Source: a virus. From it: a stretch of 64,000 nt of DNA. Position 1 is the first letter of the stretch. The number at the start of each line of letters is the position of its first letter. The notes below the pieces were generated by a model that saw only the letters and a program-made list of their open reading frames with translations, was not told the origin of the DNA and ran no database searches. The position numbers and the translations under genes are program-made. Below are positions 58,071 through 64,000 of the stretch, piece by piece. The DNA lies in IMG/VR virus record IMGVR_UViG_3300036846_000738, positions 1-64,000 of that record; one strand, given 5' to 3'.

Positions 58071-58531
58071 TTGGCATGTCCTTTCACAAAAACCCAAGTT
58101 CCTAGAAGGATTTGCTTTTGTTCCCGTTGCGCCGCCGCGCGGGAATATCATACCGCCGGAAAAAACCGCGGGTCCCCCCCGCCCCTGATGGGGCTTGGAC
58201 GGGCTTGGCGAGGCCGCTGGTGCGGTAATCCCCCTGTTCTGGCACTTTCCCTGCGCTCCCGGCACCCCAACCCATCCACGGGCTTCCTATTGGGTCCCCC
58301 CTTAAACCTCATAAGTGCTTGATGCCATTGCCTTATCCGCTCTCGACCTCGACCAGTTAAGTGCTTGATATGATTGGCTTATTCGGCGTTCCGACGAGGC
58401 CATATCGGCCTAGAATGCCCTTCTCTTGGCGCGTTGTTTCAGGTTGTATCGTGGGGAACGCTATTCTCACCACACACACGGAGGTTGCATTGAGCGGGTG
58501 TGTGGTTGTGGGTTTAGGACTGCAGGAACAG
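58071..58531 (-). promoter_or_regulatory. Gap before terminase with direct repeats and an operator-like dyad
   Basis: 460 bp with no credible gene. Two 24-bp direct repeats, TAAGTGCTTGAT with a shared ATTG(C/G)CTTAT end, lie at 58312-58335 and 58358-58382 (46 bp apart). At 58397-58411 an AGGCC-ATATC-GGCCT dyad has the spacing of the repeated promoter's operator, followed by TAGAAT. Candidate packaging (cos/pac) and control region. Confidence 0.5.
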
Positions 58532-58924
58532 TCACTTATAGACCGGATGCTTGGGATCGATGGGCCAGCCGTCCTCGCCGATGTCGGATCGATAGCCGCG
58601 GATGTCCTGATATTTCTTGCCGCTTTCGTGGCAGGTCCGGCACAGCGACTGCAGATGCCCGAGCCAGAACTCGTTCCAGTCACCACGGTGGGGACGGATG
58701 TGGTCGGCGATCACGGCGGGCGCGACAAGGCCCTTCTGCAGGCAATGGGCGCAGAGCGGATGCTGGCGCATCTGGAATCGGGCGCGCTTCTTCCAGCGCC
58801 CGAGGCCGTACCAGTCACGCGGATTGGCGGGATGCAGCATGGGCAAAGCCGTTGTTGGTGGGGTGAATTGGTTGCCGCCAGAAACCAAGCTCCGAAGAGC
58901 TTTGCCGCCGATCGAGGAAGGCAT
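58532..58924 (-). CDS. HNH endonuclease
   Basis: 130 residues (or 102 from the internal ATG58840, where the conserved WYGLGRWKK block begins). HPLCAHCLQKG, VIADHIRPHRGDWNEFW and LQSLCRTCHESGKKYQDIRG give the two Cys pairs and HNH catalytic His/Asn. Such genes beside the terminase often stimulate packaging cleavage. No clear Shine-Dalgarno sequence for either start. Confidence 0.9.
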   Translation of the reverse strand: MPSSIGGKALRSLVSGGNQFTPPTTALPMLHPANPRDWYGLGRWKKRARFQMRQHPLCAHCLQKGLVAPAVIADHIRPHRGDWNEFWLGHLQSLCRTCHESGKKYQDIRGYRSDIGEDGWPIDPKHPVYK

Positions 58925-59021
58925 TCAAATATCGGAGTTTCTGGCGGCGTTCGCGTTCGGGAAGGAGGCACCCGAAAGCGAATTGGGACTAGCTCCGCCA
59001 TTTCGGCTAGGTCACTTTGAC

Positions 59022-59576
59022 CTACCAATGGCTGCGCGATGAACTGGTCTGTGAATCGCGTCTAAGTGTTTCGCTGTGCGAACGCAATCTATTTCTGGGG
59101 GGTAGCTTGATCTCGGGCGCTAGGTCTGTGGTGGCTACCAGCAGGGTGACGTTCTGGCCGAGCATTTCGATCAGGACGCGCTCGCGGTCGCGGCCGGACA
59201 TTCCGGCGTAGATCACGACGCGGTGCTTGAGTGAGCCGCGCAGGATGGTGAGGCGCTGGCCGGGCGCGAAGCGCGGTGGCGGCGGGAGCTGGACCAGACC
59301 GCCGCGTTCCTTGGCGCGCCAGTTGGCGATGACCCCTCCGGAAATGCATGCCGGTTGGTCGCCGGTCTTGAGCAGGCAGCGGACGCCGACCGTGTTGGTG
59401 ATCGGGCTCCAGTCCCGCATTTTGGGAACAAAGAGGTATCCAGCGAATAATGCTGCGATGCGGCCTTTGGTGGTTTTGAAGCGAGGCAGGTAGGGATCGA
59501 GGGCTTTCAGGCGCTCGCTGACGAAGTTTTCGCGCTGCGGATGGGTCTGAACGATAAACCATTGATCTTGCAGCAT
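59022..59576 (-). CDS. NusG/RfaH-like transcription factor
   Basis: 184 residues from ATG59576 (AGGGG upstream). The NGN domain is clear: QWFIVQTHPQRENFVSERLK, GYLFVPKMRD, NTVGVRCLLKTGDQPA. A KOW-like segment follows (FAPGQRLTILRGSLKHRVVI, LGQNVTLLVATTDLAPEI). Specialised NusG paralogues suppress termination on long operons. It lies upstream of the terminase genes and the long leftward late operon. Confidence 0.9.
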   Translation of the reverse strand: MLQDQWFIVQTHPQRENFVSERLKALDPYLPRFKTTKGRIAALFAGYLFVPKMRDWSPITNTVGVRCLLKTGDQPACISGGVIANWRAKERGGLVQLPPPPRFAPGQRLTILRGSLKHRVVIYAGMSGRDRERVLIEMLGQNVTLLVATTDLAPEIKLPPRNRLRSHSETLRRDSQTSSSRSHW

Positions 59577-59579
59577 TCC

Positions 59580-60020
59580 GCAAATCCCCTGTCCCTCGTT
59601 TGAATTGCGGAAAATCGCTCTTTTCGTGAGAAACCCAATAGAACAAGGCACTTTTGACATTTCGGAATTTTCAAATCGGCACTTTTTCTTGAAATCGCGA
59701 TTTTGGCCAAAATGCTAAGTGTCTGATCTTGCTGCAAAGCCGCAATTCCGCAATTGATTCTGACGTTTTTTCCGCATTTGAAAAAACTCGCGTGAAATTT
59801 GAAACCTCCGGAAATTCTGCAAGGAATGCTTTTCCCGCAAATAGCGGAAAAGCATTTGCGGTCGCTTTTCCGCAATTGCAGTAATTTCCGGAGGAAATTC
59901 ACGCTCGTCAATTGCGGAAGGCGTTTCCGCAATTGCCGCAAATGGCCAAAATCAATTGCGGAGCTTTGAGCGCAGCGCAAAAATTATTTTTGCCGCAATC
60001 CATTTTGGGCAATCGCGGAG
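59580..60020. promoter_or_regulatory. Palindrome- and repeat-rich region, candidate origin or operator array
   Basis: About 440 bp without a gene. Around ten copies of TTGCGGAAA/TTCCGCAATT in both orientations (e.g. 59748-59760, 59871-59877, 59911-59935, 59953-59960). A 30-bp inverted repeat joins 59790-59820 and 59878-59906 (both hold CCTCCGGAAATT). GCTTTTCC/GGAAAAGC lies at 59828-59852 and an AT-rich 15-bp palindrome CAAAAATTATTTTTG at 59979-59993. Iterons, dyad and AT tract resemble a replication origin. Confidence 0.55.
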
Positions 60021-60160
60021 CTTTTGCGGCCGTCTTTTGACCCGGATGAAATCACGCACTCTATGCAGATGCATGGTTCGACCGGCGGCCGGACGTCCCG
60101 GATCGCTTGGAAATGCCGGTCCCGGAGCCTTGCGGTCAGCGCATGGCTTGGCGGTATTGT

Positions 60161-60194
60161 CGTGGGACAAAAACACCTCCGAAAATGTCTCACG
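60161..60194 (+). repeat. 34-bp palindromic element, left copy
   Basis: CGTGGGACAAAAAC, six variable bases, GAAAATGTCTCACG. The ends GTGGGACA and TGTCTCAC form an imperfect palindrome. Inverted copy at 60568-60601, 28 of 34 bases identical. Confidence 0.85.
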
Positions 60195-60208
60195 AAAATT
60201 AGTGAGCG

Positions 60209-60241
60209 CAAAAAAGAGGCCGCCAAACTGAAGCGGCCTCT
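60209..60241 (-). terminator. Intrinsic terminator for the small Cys-rich gene
   Basis: Perfect 8-bp stem GAGGCCGC/GCGGCCTC with a nine-base loop, followed on the minus strand by six T. It ends the transcript of the gene at 60319-60459. Confidence 0.85.
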
Positions 60242-60318
60242 CGAAGTCCTTAAACCTCGCAATGTTGATTTTTGGACCCCTACAGGATGGGAGAAAAAAT
60301 CAACATCGCGTGCAGAGA

Positions 60319-60459
60319 TCAGTAGCAGCTACGGGTGCAGGTGCGCTGTCCGGGCGGGCCACTGCAGGTGCTGGTGCAGGTCTTGCCTGATTGAGCAAAA
60401 GCTGGCGCGACGGCCTCCATGACGAAGAACGTCGCAATCGCGATAAACAGAACTTTCAT
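60319..60459 (-). CDS. 46-residue secreted Cys-rich peptide
   Basis: MKVLFIAIATFFVMEAVAPA followed by FAQ (signal peptide, cleavage likely after AFA), then about 24 residues with four Cys in a CTSTC...CTRSC pattern, Arg/Thr/Ser-rich. AGGAAGGA lies about ten bases before the ATG. The mature part could form two disulphides. Its own terminator and flanking palindromes suggest a self-contained moron. Antimicrobial, signalling or surface role would be speculation. Confidence 0.75.
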   Translation of the reverse strand: MKVLFIAIATFFVMEAVAPAFAQSGKTCTSTCSGPPGQRTCTRSCY

Positions 60460-60567
60460 ATTGTACGATCCTTCCTTCACGTCCGATGAAGTTTAGACGC
60501 GAGGCACCCTTAACCAGTCACGCTCGGGTTGCAAGCCCCATATAGGCCACTTAGGCCTTGCCTTTTT

Positions 60568-60601
60568 CGTGAGACATTTTCAGCCCGGTTTTTGTCCCAC
60601 G
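60568..60601 (-). repeat. 34-bp palindromic element, right copy
   Basis: Inverted copy of 60161-60194. Between the two lies the terminator and the Cys-rich gene, so the pair could be operators or recombination remnants bounding the unit. Confidence 0.85.
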
Positions 60602-60621
60602 ACTTTGCTGGTGGGCAGCCT

Positions 60622-61320
60622 TTATCGATCCGCAAACCGCTTGCAGAGCCACCGCCAGATCGATCTGGCTTCGGCCGTGGTGATCTGGTTGAAAAACTGT
60701 GTGCGCTCTTCTGGGCTCGTCCTCTGCCACCAATGCTGGAGCTGATCGAGTGACGTCTTGGTCTTGACGATGCCAGCTTCGATGGCGGCAGCTCGCACCG
60801 ATCGAAATTCACCGTTGGCCAACCGCTCCGCGATCTCCTTGTGGTCGCGCTGCAGAACTCCCTTGAGATAATCAGCGCTATTGCCTCGCTCGGAACTATT
60901 CAAGGTTACATTGTCACCTTGATTAGTTCCATCTTTCTCATCGCCAAATTTTGGTCGGCCAGCGCCGGGACGTTTCCCGCCGTGCGATCCCAGCACATCA
61001 CCAAGCAGCTCAGCATCGTTGACCGCGTCGATGACCGTCTGTGCGCTCTCGGGCGGCATGCCGAGACCATTCGGCTCCGGATGCCGGACGTAGGCCTCCC
61101 ACGATTTAAATGGATGGTTCTTGTTGTCATAGAGCTGACGCCAGCGCTCGTCCCGCTTGAACTCAAGCAGGCCATACTTCAAATGCCGCACCTCCCAGTC
61201 GAGCTTCCGTTTTGCCGCGCACAGTTCGACGTGCGATGCTTTACACCACGGCTGCGAACCGATCGGCGCACTGGCATCACCAACATCGACAAAATCCTTG
61301 ACAGCAGTGCGTTTGATCAC
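60622..61320 (-). CDS. Conserved helical phage protein
   Basis: 232 residues starting at GTG61320 (GTGA overlap with the helicase). KYGLLEFKRDERWRQLYDN, a basic GSHGGKRPGAGRPKFG segment and the end EARSIWRWLCKRFADR; the middle region NGEFRSVRAAAIEAGIVK then TSLDQLQHWWQRTSPEER is a known C-terminal motif of phage DNA-associated proteins. Likely nucleic-acid-binding, working with the helicase. Confidence 0.78.
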   Translation of the reverse strand: MIKRTAVKDFVDVGDASAPIGSQPWCKASHVELCAAKRKLDWEVRHLKYGLLEFKRDERWRQLYDNKNHPFKSWEAYVRHPEPNGLGMPPESAQTVIDAVNDAELLGDVLGSHGGKRPGAGRPKFGDEKDGTNQGDNVTLNSSERGNSADYLKGVLQRDHKEIAERLANGEFRSVRAAAIEAGIVKTKTSLDQLQHWWQRTSPEERTQFFNQITTAEARSIWRWLCKRFADR

Positions 61321-63260
61321 TGCTTCATCCAGATGTGCCGCATCTCAAACACCGTCTGCAATTGCGGCTCAGTCAGCTCTTCCAGCCGCTTATTGAAAAT
61401 TTTCCACATTGCCTTTCCTCGCAGCTCGATCCGTTTTGATGTTTCTGGATCATGAGGATTGTATCCGCTGCGGTGTAGCTTACTGATTTGCTTTCTGAGT
61501 TTGTCCTCGCGCTTGCTTGGCGGTTCGATGTCCTCAACGACCGCCAATTGCTCTGGAGCTATCTCCGGAGACTGTTGACCTGTCATGGCTTCGAAAAATC
61601 TCTGGGCTGCCGTTGTCGAAATGGCACCATGAATGTCGGCGAGCTTCAACGCAGTGGTAAGTTGCTCATGAGTGCCGCCAGTAATTGGAGGGTCGTTGAA
61701 AGTTGCCGCAGTGCTTTCCGTCAACGACGATTCACGCGGACGCACTCGTGTGGGGCCACCGCCTCCACCACCCGGTCCGGGTGGACCTATATTGAGATCG
61801 TCGGTTACGAACGGCGCCTGCTCAGCCTTGATCTCGGCCATGATGTCGCAGAAAAATTTATCTTTTGGCGCGAAGATCGTCGCAAATTGGTTATCCCAAG
61901 ACAGTGAACTCTTGGAATCATAGCGCGTGACACGATGGATCATCTGCTCGATCCAGCCACGCGATCTGATATGTGTCAGCGCCACCAAGACGTCTGCTTG
62001 CGGAGCATCCATACCCTCATAAGCCATCGCAACAGTCACCAGCGCATCGAGATACGGTCTTTCCTTGCGACGGAAACGCTCAATTGATGTTTGTGCCTCG
62101 TCACCATCATCGCTCGTCGCGATCCCAGCGTTGACTCCCATTTTTTTGAGAATGCCAAGAGCCCATTGGGCTTTTTTAATCGATCGGGCCACAATCAGGA
62201 ATGTCGATCTAGGATTGTGCTTGCGACGATTGCGCCAGAATTCAGTGGCCTCGATCAGCAACGATTCCGCAAACTCAGTATTCAATGCAGTGTACAATCC
62301 CTTGTGAGTATCTTTGACGGAAGCTCCATCGAAACTCTCGATCTTGCCGTTGCCAAAGAAGTCGTCGTTATCGTCAACCTCGTCCCAAGCGGCGGCGCAG
62401 TCGCGCAGCTCGAAATTGATCTTGATGATTGCGTGCTCGCGCGTGGCGTCAGCTAAACCGTATTTAATCGTCGCCACCGTAGAACTAGGATTGAGGTCAA
62501 CCAAACAATGCCCACTGGTGTCCCGATCGAGATAGTTTAGAAATGCAATCCTCTTATTGTCGTGACGCGAGAGTGATCCGCTCATGACCGCAACGACCGC
62601 CGCCGATTGCACCAACGGCCGAAGCGCCAAGTCAAATTCACCGTCCTGATAGGCGTGCTGCACCTCATCCAAAAACAGGATCATCCGACGTCGCTTGAAA
62701 AGCTCGACATGCGGATTGATCCGATATGTGCTCGCGACCGAGAGCGCCTGATAAGTTGTCGCGTAACCAACCTTGTCGCGCAGCAAATCGACTTCATTGA
62801 CCATCGCCCGAATTTCATGGTTATGCCCAATGATGCCGCGCAACCATCCATCGGTAAAAGCCGATTCGGCCTGATTGCGCAGATTGGTGCGTGGAGCAAT
62901 CCAAGCGATTGCGTCGCCGACATATGGAATCAACTCTTTCGCCGCAATAACCGGCAACGCACTCTTGCCACCACCCGGCACTATCGACGCGACCACCTTG
63001 CGCAACTCTTTTCTTGTTTTGATCAGGCGACAGATTTCCAGAAACTCCTGCTGATGTTGTCGCAGCATATTCGCTCCCTTCTTTAAACTACACCGAGGGC
63101 AAAGCGCTTGCCCGTTTGCGGTGTCCGTAGCCCCACCTTTGCTCCACGGCTCTTTATGATCTGCGTGATAGCTCGCTCCTAACGGGCCACCGCAAAGCGC
63201 ACAATTACCGTTGCTCGCGAGGCCAAGTTCAGTTCGTTCGCGCGAAGTGAAACGTCGCAT
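61317..63260 (-). CDS. HNH nuclease - SF2 helicase fusion
   Basis: 647 residues from ATG63260 (AGG at suitable distance). N-terminal HNH zinc finger: CALCGGPLGASYHADHKEPW and NGQALCPRCSLKKG. Then a DEAD/DEAH-type helicase: motif I VPGGGKS, motif II LFLDEVQHAY, motif III SGSLSR, motif V AYEGMDAP, motif VI MIHRVTRYD. Residues near the C-terminus include a Gly/Pro-rich linker and a basic tail. An HNH joined to an SF2 helicase could act in phage replication or as a host-DNA or defence nuclease; which is unknown. Confidence 0.87.
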   Translation of the reverse strand: MRRFTSRERTELGLASNGNCALCGGPLGASYHADHKEPWSKGGATDTANGQALCPRCSLKKGANMLRQHQQEFLEICRLIKTRKELRKVVASIVPGGGKSALPVIAAKELIPYVGDAIAWIAPRTNLRNQAESAFTDGWLRGIIGHNHEIRAMVNEVDLLRDKVGYATTYQALSVASTYRINPHVELFKRRRMILFLDEVQHAYQDGEFDLALRPLVQSAAVVAVMSGSLSRHDNKRIAFLNYLDRDTSGHCLVDLNPSSTVATIKYGLADATREHAIIKINFELRDCAAAWDEVDDNDDFFGNGKIESFDGASVKDTHKGLYTALNTEFAESLLIEATEFWRNRRKHNPRSTFLIVARSIKKAQWALGILKKMGVNAGIATSDDGDEAQTSIERFRRKERPYLDALVTVAMAYEGMDAPQADVLVALTHIRSRGWIEQMIHRVTRYDSKSSLSWDNQFATIFAPKDKFFCDIMAEIKAEQAPFVTDDLNIGPPGPGGGGGGPTRVRPRESSLTESTAATFNDPPITGGTHEQLTTALKLADIHGAISTTAAQRFFEAMTGQQSPEIAPEQLAVVEDIEPPSKREDKLRKQISKLHRSGYNPHDPETSKRIELRGKAMWKIFNKRLEELTEPQLQTVFEMRHIWMKQ

Positions 63261-63280
63261 CCAACACCTCACACACAAGC

Positions 63281-63380
63281 GGCGGCCCGGACCGCCCCTG
63301 TCAGGGAGAAGCCGGGCCGCCTACCTTCGTTGCGCGCGCACAAAGGGTCAGAAAAATGGTTTTGAAGGCCTGACAGGGGC
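63281..63380. repeat. Nested palindromes upstream of the HNH-helicase
   Basis: GGCGGCCCGG (63281-63290) pairs with CCGGGCCGCC (63312-63321). Inside, GCCCCTGTCAGG (63294-63305) recurs inverted as CCTGACAGGGGC (63369-63380); each is itself nearly palindromic (CCTG-W-CAGG). Either a structured mRNA leader of the helicase or operator pairs. Confidence 0.6.
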
Positions 63381-63508
63381 AGCGCAAACCAGATTCCAAA
63401 ATTGCGCTTCTGACAAGCGGTGAGTTGTTTCTGTCTTTCCTTGAGCTTTGAAAGGTGCGGACCCCGGCCTTAGCTGGCGAGTGCGGTTGCAAGGCAAGCC
63501 TCGCCAAC
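63381..63508 (-). other. Intergenic leader, no gene seen
   Basis: 128 bp between the small phage gene at 63509 and the palindromes. The bases just after that gene's stop (GGCAAGGCCTAAGT) and a CTTGCAACC run reappear in a similar order at 60528-60560, on the same strand, so the two spots share ancestry. No promoter pair identified. Confidence 0.45.
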
Positions 63509-63787
63509 TTAGGCCTTGCCCTGCATTTCCGCTTGTCCCTCGAACCGAGCCAACTGCTCTTTCAGGAGGGTGACGACGTCCTCGCGCTTGGCGTTGGACA
63601 CGTAGTTGGCGCGGCCATCGAACCCGGCAAACGGAAACACCATCAGGCAAAAACCAAACTTCTTGTCCTTTGGCTCGGTGTCTTTGCCGTTGATGATCTC
63701 GTCGAGGCCGTGCGCGAGCGCATTCATCGTGCCGTGTAGCTCGGGCTCGATCGGTGCGTCGCCAAGTCCTCCGGTGTGCTGGCTCAT
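63509..63787 (-). CDS. Conserved phage protein (GFCLMVFPF family)
   Basis: 92 residues. MNALAHGLDEIINGKDTEPK, KKFGFCLMVFPFAGFDGRAN and YVSNAKREDVVTLLKEQLAR are nearly invariant in a phage family found across proteobacterial phages and prophages; function unknown. Overlaps the upstream gene by ATGA. Confidence 0.87.
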   Translation of the reverse strand: MSQHTGGLGDAPIEPELHGTMNALAHGLDEIINGKDTEPKDKKFGFCLMVFPFAGFDGRANYVSNAKREDVVTLLKEQLARFEGQAEMQGKA

Positions 63788-63981
63788 TTGGTTTCTCCTA
63801 AACGCTCCGTTTCTTTTGTACGCGGTTCAGTTACCCATATGGCCATTTCGCCGCACCGAGGGCAGGGCCGATCCCATAGACCGGGTTCTTGAGGAAAATG
63901 CTCAGGCGGTGTGAAGCCCACCAAGAAGCATTTCGTGCAGCCCATCACCTGCTCATGTGTTTCTGCGGTCATCCTACTCAT
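63784..63981 (-). CDS. Small zinc-ribbon protein
   Basis: 65 residues. CTKCFLVGF and CPRCGEMAIWVTE form a zinc ribbon common in phage early operons. The start ATG63981 lies close to the window edge; sequence upstream is not available. Coupled by ATGA to the next gene. Confidence 0.75.
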   Translation of the reverse strand: MSRMTAETHEQVMGCTKCFLVGFTPPEHFPQEPGLWDRPCPRCGEMAIWVTEPRTKETERLGETK

Positions 63982-64000
63982 TCTGCCTCTCGATCGGTTG

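Noticed and set aside
58361-59042. Plus-strand frames near the operator-like dyad at 58397
   Set aside because: They lie opposite the HNH gene and have no motif; the dyad therefore heads no credible plus gene.
60024-60422. 132-residue plus-strand frame
   Set aside because: It runs through the palindrome, terminator and Cys-rich gene in antisense and has no ribosome-binding site.
60551-60733. 60-residue minus frame ending MSHEKGKA
   Set aside because: Mostly overlaps the end of the 60622 gene in another frame; only its last codons, similar to the end of gene 63509, are interesting and are noted as a flank duplication.
63281-63321. GC-rich hairpin as an intrinsic terminator
   Set aside because: No T-run follows the stem on either strand.
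1-64000. CRISPR arrays, insertion sequences, rRNA or complete tRNA genes
   Set aside because: Nothing matching regular 20-40 bp spacer-separated repeats, transposase motifs with terminal repeats, or cloverleaf structures was seen by eye.

Overview
The window is almost entirely the genome of a temperate, contractile-tailed bacteriophage, most likely a prophage or free phage of a Bradyrhizobium/Rhodopseudomonas-type alphaproteobacterium. That host guess is inference. It rests on high GC, dense ATGA/GTGA start-stop overlaps, and many small protein families that are familiar from rhizobial prophages. No tRNA, rRNA, CRISPR array or insertion sequence was recognised. The right end of the element is not reached and no host housekeeping gene is visible.

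Layout. (1) 1-944: 3' part of an AlpA/excisionase-like regulator, a 420-bp degenerate GGCNN pentanucleotide array, and the leader of the integrase. (2) 945-11614, plus strand: tyrosine integrase followed by about 25 small, overlapping early or accessory genes, several zinc-binding or helix-turn-helix. Two convergent intrinsic terminators (11613-11707) end this block. (3) 12093-38290, minus strand: lysis genes, tail fibres, a Mu-like baseplate, tape measure, a frameshifting chaperone pair, tail tube and sheath, head-tail connectors, a collagen-like protein, portal, and a protease-capsid fusion. (4) 38337-46127, plus strand: a block of small genes behind seven near-identical promoters, including a small-alarmone-hydrolase-type HD protein and DUF2958, LPD29 and DUF6927 family proteins. 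(5) 46128-58070, minus strand: zeta-toxin-like and GNAT-like cargo proteins, a 35 x 21-residue repeat protein, a second receptor-binding set, a TPR-glycosyltransferase, a methyltransferase and both terminase subunits. (6) 58532-63981, minus strand: HNH endonuclease, NusG/RfaH-like protein, a palindrome-rich candidate origin or operator region, a tiny secreted Cys-rich protein between inverted palindromes, an HNH-SF2 helicase fusion and small conserved genes.

How it works together. Head (HK97-type portal, protease and capsid, TerS/TerL) and tail (Mu-type sheath, tube, gp45-gp48 baseplate) are a mosaic. The integrase replaces a Mu transposase. Ten copies of a sigma70-type promoter with a TAGGCC-N5-GGCCTA dyad inside its 17-bp spacer tie the two plus-strand blocks into one candidate regulon. 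The NusG-like protein is a plausible antiterminator for the long late operons. The region between TerL and portal, normally adjacent, carries about 18 kb of accessory and plus-strand genes and looks like the cargo region.

Limits: all functions come from reading motifs and translations by eye. No database search, structure prediction or folding was run.
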